A DNA stretch of 64,000 bases, from assembly GCF_002224285.1 (NCBI RefSeq), contig NZ_CP022436.1, positions 1,302,001 to 1,366,000 of the forward strand, in the 5' to 3' direction. The notes below the pieces were generated by a model. That model worked only from the letters and a program-made list of their open reading frames with translations. It did not search any database and was not told where the DNA came from. Origin of the DNA: Arthrobacter sp. YN. Lineage in GTDB: Bacteria > Actinomycetota > Actinomycetes > Actinomycetales > Micrococcaceae. Both the position numbers and the translations under genes were made by a program. Position 1 is the stretch's first letter; every line of letters begins with the position of its first letter. Below, piece by piece: positions 56,553 to 64,000 of the stretch.

Positions 56553-57820
56553 GCGGCTGAGCGGGCGGGAACCGGCAAGAATCGGCGGATCGCAACAGCC
56601 GAGACTACAGCGATAACGCCAGTGAACAGCCACGGCGAGGCGGCCGCCGTCGACGTCTGGTCAGCAAACTCGTATAACGGCGCCATGGCCGTGTTGCCGA
56701 TCAGCACCATGGCACCCCCGCAACTGGCGAGGAGTCCGTAGTAGGCGCCGGTGGGTCGGCCGCCGGCGAAGTCCAGGACGAGCCGCATCGCCGTGGGAGT
56801 CGCGCACATGTTCCCCAGGCATAGGCCGGTGACGAGTGCCAGTGCCGGCAAAACCGGCAGCGAGGCGATGGGTGGCTGAGTAGCAAGGATTGCGACGGCG
56901 GTGAATCCTGCGGCTTTCAGACTGAGGCCCAAAGTGAGGGCGTTGCGCTCGCCGAATCGGCGCATGAGCTTGGCGACGGGCCACTGCAGTGTGACCGTCA
57001 ACAACGAGGCGTACGCGAAAACCAAGCCGAGCGTGCCGGCGTCCAGACCGCTGCGTCGGAGCTCCACCGGGAGGCCGAAGTACAACTGATTGTGCGCCAG
57101 CAGGCTGACACTGAAGAAGCAGGCGAACGCCACGAAGCGCTTGTCGCGCAGGCAGGCCAGGAGCTGGTGTTTGGGGACTGCTGCGTCTGTTGGCTGGCCG
57201 CTGTGGTCGGCGCGTGGCAGGAAGCGCCAGAAGACGAAAGCCATGACCGCGAAGATGGCGGAGGCGACGTAGAGGGAGACTTCGAAGCCGAAGCCCAGGA
57301 GCAGGCTGCCAAGCAGTGGGCCCGCCACGGCGCCGAATTCGCCGACGATGACCAGCGAAGCGAAGAGGGTTGGCCGGTGTTTCCCGGACGGTTCGCGTCG
57401 TTCCTCGGCTGCGGCGACCAGGCTTTCGAGTGCCGGCGAGAACAACGCGCCACCGACGCCGGTGACGATCGCACCCGCGAGGAAGAGACTGAAATTGTCG
57501 GCCGCCGCCAACAGCAAATAGCCACTGACCCGGACGATGCACCCGGCGACCATGGTGTATCGGGCGCCCCAGCGATCGGAGATGGCGCCGCCCACCAGGA
57601 ACATCCCTTGCTGCGCGAAGGTCCGTGCTCCCAGCACGATGCCGATGGCCACCGCGCTCATGGCGAAGTCGTTGGCCATGGTGAGGGCAAGGAACGGCAC
57701 CACAGAGTAGAACCCGATGTTGAAAATCAGCTGGCTGGAGAGCAGGACCTTCGGGTTGGGCCTGGCTGGCCGTCCCCCGGTCTGGAGGGGTGTCTGGGTG
57801 GAGCTGGTGGCGGGTTTCAT
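56549..57820 (-). CDS. MFS transporter
   Basis: 423 residues, 12 membrane segments, with the loop 2-3 motif GGAISDRWGARYTMVAG near 80 and GAVAGPLLGSLLLGFGFE near 162 (motif C-like), the drug-exporter pattern. ATG start with AAGGAAA seven bases upstream. A GATTAT-CA-ATAATC palindrome lies 33 bases ahead of the start, so a Fur-family metal regulator may control it. Confidence 0.88.
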   Translation of the reverse strand: MKPATSSTQTPLQTGGRPARPNPKVLLSSQLIFNIGFYSVVPFLALTMANDFAMSAVAIGIVLGARTFAQQGMFLVGGAISDRWGARYTMVAGCIVRVSGYLLLAAADNFSLFLAGAIVTGVGGALFSPALESLVAAAEERREPSGKHRPTLFASLVIVGEFGAVAGPLLGSLLLGFGFEVSLYVASAIFAVMAFVFWRFLPRADHSGQPTDAAVPKHQLLACLRDKRFVAFACFFSVSLLAHNQLYFGLPVELRRSGLDAGTLGLVFAYASLLTVTLQWPVAKLMRRFGERNALTLGLSLKAAGFTAVAILATQPPIASLPVLPALALVTGLCLGNMCATPTAMRLVLDFAGGRPTGAYYGLLASCGGAMVLIGNTAMAPLYEFADQTSTAAASPWLFTGVIAVVSAVAIRRFLPVPARSAA

Positions 57821-57852
57821 GAACGGCTTTCCTTGGCAGCAGGCACGTTCGA

Positions 57853-57866
57853 GATTATCAATAATC
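57853..57866. promoter_or_regulatory. Fur/Zur-like palindrome before MFS gene
   Basis: GATTATCAATAATC, six-base arms with a CA centre, embedded in GAGATTATCAATAATCGTTCTCG (57851-57873). AT-rich palindromes of this kind in a GC-rich genome resemble Fur-family boxes. It lies on the upstream side of the MFS start. Confidence 0.45.
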
Positions 57867-57952
57867 GTTCTCGTTTACTCCTGTGACGACTCACGGCGTC
57901 TCTGGCTTGGGCACGACTCCACCTGGGGGTAGACGGGTGGAGCCGTGCCGTA

Positions 57953-58016
57953 GTGCCTCCAACGCCAAAGCGGGTGGGGCTCCCGCCGGACACCGGGACT
58001 CCCGCTTCGGAGGCAC
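57953..58016. repeat. 64-bp two-tier inverted repeat
   Basis: Outer arms GTGCCTCC (57953-57960) and GGAGGCAC (58009-58016), inner arms AAGCGGG (57968-57974) and CCCGCTT (58001-58007). Transcribed, it would fold into a long bulged hairpin. It lies in the 310-bp gap between the MFS start and the M48 stop, beside a phased array. Confidence 0.6.
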
Positions 58017-58045
58017 ATAAGGAGACTATGGCCGGGTTCGTGGCT

Positions 58046-58138
58046 CTAGGTGGCAAATCTGGGCAACTAGGTGCCGTATTCGGAGGAACTAGGTGTTGGT
58101 GCGGATGAAATAGGTGGTGACGGTGAGGGTCTAGGTGG
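58046..58138 (-). repeat. Phased CCACCTAG array, cluster D (inverted)
   Basis: On the plus strand CTAGGTGG at 58046, CTAGGTGC at 58067, CTAGGTGT at 58089, ATAGGTGG at 58110 and CTAGGTGG at 58131; steps 21, 22, 21 and 21. The copy at 58131-58138 contains the TAG stop of the M48 gene. Read on the minus strand, the octamers run CCACCTAG downstream of that gene, as in the other clusters. Confidence 0.8.
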
Positions 58139-60314
58139 TGGCTGCGCGACCCCTTGGCTCAGCTGCCCGACTCGTCCGCGTCGCCCGGTTCACCACGAAG
58201 GTGATCCCCGCCTGCACCGCGAGGCGAAGGGTGACGGTGAGGCTGACGACGATGAGGGAGATGGCGAACCCTCGTGCCATGGCGGGCGCCCAGATGCTCA
58301 GCAGCACATTCCACGGCACTGAATCCGTGCTGGCCAACCAAAAGGCCGCAACACCCATGGCACAGAGCGCCAGCGTCAGAGGTCCCGCGATGAAAGTAGT
58401 GGCAGGACCAGTAGCGGGACTTACCAGGCAGAGCACGGCTGACACTGACGCCCAGCAGAGCACCGTGGTGCTTACCCACAGGGAGTCGGCTTGGGAAGCG
58501 GCTTCCGCGGTCCTGATGGGACTGATCAGCAAGAGTTGCGACACGAGGAAAATGCTCCCTGCGAGGCCTGCCACCAAGCCCAGGATCAAGGGCAACCAGA
58601 ACGAACTGCCGGGAGCCTTAAGGTGAGGACGACGCTGGGAGTCAAGGCCGCCGTCGTCGTTGTTAAAGTACATCCAGCCCCTGGCTTCACGTCCACGGAA
58701 GAACTGTCCATAGAAGGCCGCGATGATGGCTGTGATGCCCAGCACCAGGGCAACGCCGATTCCCGGCCACTCGTCATAGCCGTACTGGATCCACAATGCG
58801 GCGCCCAACCATCCGAAGTTTGTGAGGGCAAGATCCAAGCTGTCGGCCATCCAGGTGGTGACCACAAAAGTAGCGGTGCTGAGCAGCGCAACAGGCAGCC
58901 AGAAATGCCAGGGACGCCTGGCCAAGAGCGCCAGGGGGAGGCCGATACTGGCGAAGGCCGCGCTAATGAAGACCGTTCCGAGCCCGGCAATGATGGGTGC
59001 GATCAACGTGAGCGGATCCACCTGTGCGGAAACGTCCTGGCCTATCCCCGCGAACGACAGGACCTGCCCCAGCGCCAGGCCCACTGCAACACCGACGGCG
59101 ACCCTGAAGACGCCCGGCAACCCCTGCGCCCCCAGTGGATCCCGTGGATTCCGCAGTGGATGAACGGATTCCACCGGATGAGCATCCGCTAACGCAGCAG
59201 CGAACCGTGACCGCCAAAGATCAAGGCCGACGGTAAAACCCAGGAGCGATCCCGTCACCACCGCTGAAGCCCAGATACCACCCAGTACGACCCCGGATCC
59301 CGTCAGCAGGGCGGTGGCGGTTCCCACCACCAAGGGACCAAGAATCCCGGCAAGGGCACCGGCGCTGAGCGAGCGGAGGAAGTCGCTGGTGGCGGCTTTA
59401 CTCGGGGCGTTGAGGACAGCGAACCTCGCTTCGCGTGTCGGGTGGCGCATGCGCAGGCGCCGTATCCACGCGGCGGGAGTGCCGGGTCTGAGAAGTCCCA
59501 AGCTGGCACTGACCTTGTCGTATGACCCCTGCCCGGCCCGCAGGTCGGCGTCATGCTCGCGTGAGCGGAGCAAGGCAGCTGTCACAATTTCCACCACTAC
59601 AGCCAGCAGGGCCGCACGCCAGAGGTAGTAGGGAAGCAGCGACGGCCCTTCCCAAATGGCGCCGGCGACGGGAACGAGAAGCACCACCAGAGTCACGTAC
59701 CACGAGGTCCGCGCCAGCCAGGCCAGTTCTACGTCCCTGTGACGGATATGCGCGAACTCATGGAGAACGACGCCGTCGGCCGGTCCGGGCCGTACAAGCA
59801 GACCGACAATCTTTGGCGGCAGGGCAACCGCAGCTGAGCCGGGCCTGCCGAAGGAGAAAGCATCTCCCATTCGTGCCGGCCCGAGGTAGAGCCTGGGTAC
59901 GCGACGCAGGCCGGCCTCGGACGCCAATTGGCCGAAACGATCCACCACCGCGCTGTGCTTTGGCGCGGGCACCTGCAGGGCACGCCGCCGTCGAATCATT
60001 AATGGGACAACAAACATCACGGCCACTGCGAACACTGCCATAACCCCCGCCCCGCCCAAGGACCACAGACCCCGCCTGATCTCCAGCGGCGCCGTGCATT
60101 GCCGTTGCTGGGCGAAATCCAGAGCCAAACACTTGCCCATCTCCTGGACCCATTCCCGTCCAAGGACCACGTTGTGCATCCATGAGCCCACAAACAAGCC
60201 GACCGCCAGAAGTGCAGCAATGAAGAGAAGGTACAGGCCAGTGGTGGGTGCGGGGAGGGCGAGTACATTGACCCGACGACGATCAACTGCTGGCGCCAAC
60301 GGCTTCTGGTCCAT
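58131..60314 (-). CDS. M48-family membrane metallopeptidase
   Basis: 727 residues. HEFAHIRHRD near 185-194 is the zinc-binding HExxH and EHDAD near 255 supplies the third ligand, both as in M48 (HtpX/Ste24) enzymes. Two membrane helices precede the catalytic part and ten or so more fill the C-terminal 400 residues, which is much longer than HtpX. Likely acts in membrane protein quality control. ATG start 12 bases after the upstream gene stop. Confidence 0.85.
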   Translation of the reverse strand: MDQKPLAPAVDRRRVNVLALPAPTTGLYLLFIAALLAVGLFVGSWMHNVVLGREWVQEMGKCLALDFAQQRQCTAPLEIRRGLWSLGGAGVMAVFAVAVMFVVPLMIRRRRALQVPAPKHSAVVDRFGQLASEAGLRRVPRLYLGPARMGDAFSFGRPGSAAVALPPKIVGLLVRPGPADGVVLHEFAHIRHRDVELAWLARTSWYVTLVVLLVPVAGAIWEGPSLLPYYLWRAALLAVVVEIVTAALLRSREHDADLRAGQGSYDKVSASLGLLRPGTPAAWIRRLRMRHPTREARFAVLNAPSKAATSDFLRSLSAGALAGILGPLVVGTATALLTGSGVVLGGIWASAVVTGSLLGFTVGLDLWRSRFAAALADAHPVESVHPLRNPRDPLGAQGLPGVFRVAVGVAVGLALGQVLSFAGIGQDVSAQVDPLTLIAPIIAGLGTVFISAAFASIGLPLALLARRPWHFWLPVALLSTATFVVTTWMADSLDLALTNFGWLGAALWIQYGYDEWPGIGVALVLGITAIIAAFYGQFFRGREARGWMYFNNDDGGLDSQRRPHLKAPGSSFWLPLILGLVAGLAGSIFLVSQLLLISPIRTAEAASQADSLWVSTTVLCWASVSAVLCLVSPATGPATTFIAGPLTLALCAMGVAAFWLASTDSVPWNVLLSIWAPAMARGFAISLIVVSLTVTLRLAVQAGITFVVNRATRTSRAAEPRGRAATT

Positions 60315-60326
60315 GCTGACCGCCTT

Positions 60327-60842
60327 CTAAGGGTTGGAACTCGACCTGCTGAGGACCCCGAGGATTGCGTTTCCCAGCAGATCTGCCTTGGTTTCGTCGA
60401 GGCCTAGACGCTTGGACTGCTCTGTGGCGGCGGCGAAGACGCGGTCGCGCTGCTCCACAGTGAGTTCGATCGCTGCGTTGGTGGAATCCTGCGGGGGGCC
60501 CAGCCGCAACACCCTGCGAACGGCTCCCGTCACTGCTGGTTTGGCGGCGTCCTTCACCGCGTCCTTGGCCACGTCGCGGAGCAAGTCACCGAGGAAACCG
60601 ATGATGAACTGGGCCACGGCGAGGGCAAAAGGCGCCAGCAAGGCCAGCTCCAGGCCGAAACCGACGGCCTCATCATTTTTGGCCGGGTTCAGAGTGGATT
60701 CGGGATCCGAGTAATACTCGTCGGCGACTTCGTCGAAGGTGAGCAATTCATCCGGGGCGGCCCGCTCGATCATCAGCCGGGCCAGTTCAGTGCTCACATC
60801 ACGTGTCTCGCCCAGTGGGATGTCCGTGCCAAGCTCTCCCAT
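60327..60842 (-). CDS. Hypothetical protein upstream of M48 peptidase
   Basis: About 171 residues from the ATG at 60842 (AAGGGGGCACC upstream; the open frame extends to 60920 without support). One hydrophobic segment (GFGLELALLAPFALAVAQFIIGFLG, described here as residues about 60-85), then a charged amphipathic stretch rich in KDAVKDAAK and a C-terminal soluble helix pair. Cotranscribed with the peptidase, so it may be a partner or substrate. No family recognised. Confidence 0.65.
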   Translation of the reverse strand: MGELGTDIPLGETRDVSTELARLMIERAAPDELLTFDEVADEYYSDPESTLNPAKNDEAVGFGLELALLAPFALAVAQFIIGFLGDLLRDVAKDAVKDAAKPAVTGAVRRVLRLGPPQDSTNAAIELTVEQRDRVFAAATEQSKRLGLDETKADLLGNAILGVLSRSSSNP

Positions 60843-61002
60843 GGTGCCCCCTTGGTGAGAATCGAACAGACTCGGAGGTCTGCCGTGGGAGACATTGTCC
60901 GCCTGACGGTGGGGGACCACAAGACCATTGGCCCGGGCCGTCGAGCTTCGCTTTTCGATCCGCGGTACGGAGCCGCTGATCTGGCGTCAACTGGCCCGGC
61001 GA

Positions 61003-61752
61003 CTAGCAACCGAGCTCCAGGATGTTGCCGCGCCAGGTGGCAAGAGTGGCGCGGTCACTTTCGGGTAGGTCCGCGGCTTCGATGAAGCCGTGCAGGTCGA
61101 ACCCGGCCAAAGCCGTCCGGAAGGCTCCTTCGGTGGTGGTCCCGTGGCGCTCGCAGAGTTCGTTGAGTAGGGATTCGGCGTTGTTTCTGTTGCTGCTGGC
61201 AGCGCGGACGTCGCCCAGCCTGACAGTTTCGAGGTAGTCATCAACGATTTCCTCGGTACTGGCGTTCGCAGCCGACAGCAGAATCATGGCAACAATTCCG
61301 GTCCTGTCCCTGCCACCCATGCAATGAAAGAGGACGCCGCCCGGCGGCGCGTTGAGTACGGCTGAGATAGCCGCCCCGGCTCGTTCGGGCATTTCATTGA
61401 GGTGCGGCAGGAAATACAGTGCGGTGCCCACCAAGCCGTTGTCCCAGTAGCCCGCCCAGAACTCGGTGTTCTCAAGACCGTCGAGGTCCACGTTGATCGT
61501 GGTGAGCCAGGTTGGGCGTTTCCGGGTGTCTCGTTCACGTTCCTGCGGTTGGCGAAGATCCACGACGGTTCGTATCCCTGCGTCATGGATTTGCTTCCAC
61601 CCGTCGGGGTTTATCCGGTCCACGTTGTCGCTCCGGAAAAACACCCCGTGCGGCGTCAGGGTTCCGTCAGCACGTTCCAAACCGCCGAGATCACGGGCGT
61701 TGACGAGACCCTCAACCCTGAGGGCGCGGTCCTTCCTGCCAGACTCTTCCAT
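61003..61752 (-). CDS. Protein tyrosine/serine phosphatase (PF13350)
   Basis: 249 residues. The Cx5R active site HCMGGRDRTG lies near 145, with the start NARDLGGLERADG and FRSDNVDRI of the Y_phosphatase3 group. Catalysis by the Cys thiol through a phosphocysteine. The start lies 23 bases after the UDP-glucose dehydrogenase stop on the same strand. Confidence 0.9.
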   Translation of the reverse strand: MEESGRKDRALRVEGLVNARDLGGLERADGTLTPHGVFFRSDNVDRINPDGWKQIHDAGIRTVVDLRQPQERERDTRKRPTWLTTINVDLDGLENTEFWAGYWDNGLVGTALYFLPHLNEMPERAGAAISAVLNAPPGGVLFHCMGGRDRTGIVAMILLSAANASTEEIVDDYLETVRLGDVRAASSNRNNAESLLNELCERHGTTTEGAFRTALAGFDLHGFIEAADLPESDRATLATWRGNILELGC

Positions 61753-61775
61753 GCCCCAAGTAAAGCAAAGGGGGC

Positions 61776-63170
61776 TTACGCCCGCGCGTGCTTCTTCCCG
61801 CCGACACGCGTCGCAGCGGCACCCTCGCCCCGCTCCTCAGCCACCACCGACGCCCCCGTCCCCAACCCGCGGACCGTCCACCCGGCACTCCGCCAGGCCT
61901 CAGCGTCCAGGACGTTGCGAGCGTCCAGCACCATCCGGCGTCGTACGAGCGACCCCACAACGGAAGGCGACAGCGAAACGTATTCGTCCCATTCGGTGAG
62001 CAGCAGCACCAGTTCGGCGCCTTCGAGGGCGCGTTTGGTGTCGGCTTCGAAGCGGATTTGCGGGTAGCGGATCCAGGCGTTGTTGATGGCTTTGGGGTCG
62101 GTGACGGTGACGTGAGCGCCCGCGGCAGCGAGTTGTTGGGCGACGTCCAGGGCGGGGGAGTCGCGGATGTCGTCGGTGTCGGGCTTGAACGCTGCGCCCA
62201 GGATGGTCACCGTGCGGCCGGACAGGAAGCCGCGGCACATCTCGCGGGCAACCTCCACAGCGCGGGAACGCTGGTCCAGGTTCACCGAATCAACCAGGGC
62301 CATCCACTCGTCCACGGACGGGACGGACAGCTCGCGGGCCTGCGCACGGAACGACCGGATGTCCTTGGGCAGGCAGCCGCCACCGAACCCGAGCCCGGCG
62401 TGCAGGTATCGATTGCCGATGCGTGGGTCCAGGCCCATCGCCTCGCTGAGCTCGCTCACGTCAGCGCCCGACGCGTCGCACAGCTCTGCCATCGCGTTGA
62501 TGAAGCTGACCTTGGTGGCCAGGAACGCGTTCGACGCCGACTTGATGAGTTCCGCGGTCGCGAAATTGCAGACGAGCCGCGGGATGCCGGCGCTGATGAG
62601 CGGCTCGTACACGGCATCCAGCACCGCGGTGACCGGGGCGCCGGCAGCGGCGCCCTTGCCGCCCGGGACGCCGTAAACCAGACGATCGGGAACCAACGAA
62701 TCCTTGACCGCCGTGCCCTGGCGCAGGAACTCTGGGTTCCAGCCGAGCAGTACGTCGGAGCGTCGGGCCAGGACCGCGCGGAGCGTTTCCACCGTGCCTA
62801 CCGGCACCGTCGATTTACCCACGACGGCGGCACCCTTGGCCAGGTGCGGCAGGAGGCTCTTCGTAGCGCCCATGAGGTAGGAGAGGTCGGCCGTGTCAGA
62901 GGTCTTGGACTGCGGGGTACCCACGCAGAGGAAGTGCACCTGGGCATCGCCAGCGGCGGAGAAATCGGTGGTGAACACGAGGCGGCCGGTGGTGCGGCCG
63001 TCCTGGAGGAGCTCGTCCAAACCCGGTTCATGGAACGGCGCCACAGCTTTGTTGAGCTGTTCAACCTTGGAGGAATCGACGTCGATGCCCACCACACTGT
63101 GGCCCATCGAAGCGAGCGTTGCTGCATGGACCGCGCCGAGGTAGCCGCAGCCGATCACGGAAATCTTCAT
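61776..63170 (-). CDS. ugd: UDP-glucose 6-dehydrogenase
   Basis: 464 residues from the ATG at 63170 (AGGA upstream; the frame is open to 63278). N-terminal Rossmann fold ISVIGCGYLGAVHAATLASM, the LGWNPEFLRQGTAV motif near 155, and the catalytic Cys in GFGGGCLPKDIRSF near 265; the C-terminal NAD/UDP domain has LGAAFKPDTDDIRDSPA. Makes UDP-glucuronate for surface polysaccharide. Overlaps the upstream glycosyltransferase by four bases (ATGA). Confidence 0.93.
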   Translation of the reverse strand: MKISVIGCGYLGAVHAATLASMGHSVVGIDVDSSKVEQLNKAVAPFHEPGLDELLQDGRTTGRLVFTTDFSAAGDAQVHFLCVGTPQSKTSDTADLSYLMGATKSLLPHLAKGAAVVGKSTVPVGTVETLRAVLARRSDVLLGWNPEFLRQGTAVKDSLVPDRLVYGVPGGKGAAAGAPVTAVLDAVYEPLISAGIPRLVCNFATAELIKSASNAFLATKVSFINAMAELCDASGADVSELSEAMGLDPRIGNRYLHAGLGFGGGCLPKDIRSFRAQARELSVPSVDEWMALVDSVNLDQRSRAVEVAREMCRGFLSGRTVTILGAAFKPDTDDIRDSPALDVAQQLAAAGAHVTVTDPKAINNAWIRYPQIRFEADTKRALEGAELVLLLTEWDEYVSLSPSVVGSLVRRRMVLDARNVLDAEAWRSAGWTVRGLGTGASVVAEERGEGAAATRVGGKKHARA

Positions 63171-64000
63171 GAAGAGGGTCCTTTGCTTGAGGTAAGTTCT
63201 GTGGGCCCGTTTTCGCGGGAGAAGGAGGCGATGACTTCGGTGTAGTGCCGGACCAGGTCGGCGCTGAGCACAGGCCACGTCCGCCCCTGGACCGAGGCGG
63301 TTGCTGCCGTTGCGAACGCGCGGCGCTTGGCGTCGTCGCCCATCAAGTCCTGGACGTAGTCCCTGAGTTGGCTGAGGTTTCCGGGCTCGTACAGCCAGCC
63401 GGTTCGGGAGTTTTCGACGAGGTCCAAGGGACCGCCGCGTCCAGTAGCCACGACAGGAACGCCCGATGCCATAGCTTCCTGGATGGTCTGGCAGAAGGTT
63501 TCAAACTCGCCGGGATGGACGAAGAGGTCAAAGCCCGCGACCGCCTCAGCCAGTGCATCCCCGCCGAGGAAACCCGTAAATACAGCGTCCGGCAGCGCAG
63601 CTTCAAGGGCCGCACGCTGCGGGCCGTCACCCACAATCACCAGCTTCGTGTTGGGCAGATCAGCCAGCACGGCAAGATCCTCCACCTGCTTTTCCACAGC
63701 GAGTCGGCCGACGTAGCCGAGGATCCGGTGACCGTCGGGCGCTACTGAGCTGCGCCACGCCGTCGAACGTTTGGCGGGGTTGAAGCGCGCGGTATCCACA
63801 CCGCGACGCCACATGTCCACGCGCAGGATGCCGCGTCCGCGCAACTGGTTCAGCGCGAACGTGGAGGGCACAAGGGTTCGTGTGGCCAGGAGGTGGATGT
63901 TGTCCACGCGGTTCCAGGCCCAGTTCTCCAGGAACGGCACGCCATAGCGGGCGGCGTAGCTGGGAACCTCGGTTTGGTAGATCGCCACAGTCGGGATGCC
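63167..64000 (-). CDS. Glycosyltransferase family 4, 5' end outside window
   Basis: 278 residues seen; the N-terminus lies beyond the right edge. GT4 features: RRGVDTARFNP after the first domain, LGYVGRLAVEKQVEDLAVL, VIVGDGPQRAALE, and the acidic EX7E-type motif FETFCQTIQEAMASGVPVVA. Transfers sugar to an acceptor, probably for cell-surface glycan or glycolipid in the same operon as the UDP-glucose dehydrogenase. Confidence 0.9.
   Translation of the reverse strand, partial: GIPTVAIYQTEVPSYAARYGVPFLENWAWNRVDNIHLLATRTLVPSTFALNQLRGRGILRVDMWRRGVDTARFNPAKRSTAWRSSVAPDGHRILGYVGRLAVEKQVEDLAVLADLPNTKLVIVGDGPQRAALEAALPDAVFTGFLGGDALAEAVAGFDLFVHPGEFETFCQTIQEAMASGVPVVATGRGGPLDLVENSRTGWLYEPGNLSQLRDYVQDLMGDDAKRRAFATAATASVQGRTWPVLSADLVRHYTEVIASFSRENGPTELTSSKGPSS

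Overview
The window is high-GC, tightly packed DNA with many GTG and TTG starts. Gene content (BREX type 2/Pgl genes, actinobacterial cold-shock protein, DUF6188-like gene, UDP-glucose dehydrogenase next to a glycosyltransferase) points to an actinobacterium, most likely Micrococcaceae of the Arthrobacter/Paenarthrobacter type. That assignment is inference from gene style only. No rRNA, tRNA, integrase, transposase or CRISPR array was found.

Layout. (1) 0-12.4 kb: accessory region with a TerC start, a small membrane protein plus winged-helix regulator under an apparent operator, a minus-strand run of small genes, two divergent secreted proteins (FG-GAP-like repeats; NPCBM plus beta-helix, frame-broken), a secreted Cys/aromatic-rich protein with two small membrane proteins, a MarR/EamA divergent pair, and two decayed paralogues of genes found earlier in the window. 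(2) 12.6-46.7 kb: a large defence island. In order it holds an AT-richer Septu-like pair (ptuA-ptuB), a complete-looking BREX type 2 operon on the minus strand (pglW-pglX-pglY-pglZ-brxD-brxHI), McrBC with a small third gene, a divergent HelD/HelR-like helicase, a broken DUF4011-helicase-nuclease-DUF3320 gene, a broken NucS-like endonuclease, and a single-gene alpha/beta hydrolase with a glycine-rich hydrophobic tail, which is the best candidate for an undescribed effector. (3) 46.7-52.2 kb: duplicated small membrane-protein/RibD segments flanking an APC transporter, gene remnants, a membrane-anchored HNH gene (frame-broken) and a cold-shock gene with structured leader and strong terminator. 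(4) 52.5-64 kb: ordinary chromosome with an ATPase-LuxR regulator, APC and MFS transporters, an M48 peptidase operon, a protein phosphatase, UDP-glucose dehydrogenase and a glycosyltransferase running off the end.

Two patterns cut across the window. First, four intergenic clusters carry the octamer CCACCTAG (or close variants) repeated with a strict 21/22-bp step, about two helical turns, always in the sense orientation downstream of the preceding gene. Second, almost every broken reading frame is explained by one missing base, often in a homopolymer, including in pglW and brxHI. Uncorrected sequencing indels or deletion-biased decay could both explain this, and it decides whether the BREX system is intact.

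Working together: BREX type 2 would methylate host DNA through PglX and block phage replication, McrBC would cut modified foreign DNA, and Septu would add an abortive or nucleolytic layer. HelD/HelR family proteins act on RNA polymerase, so its place here may reflect protection against rifamycins or phage factors that target transcription.
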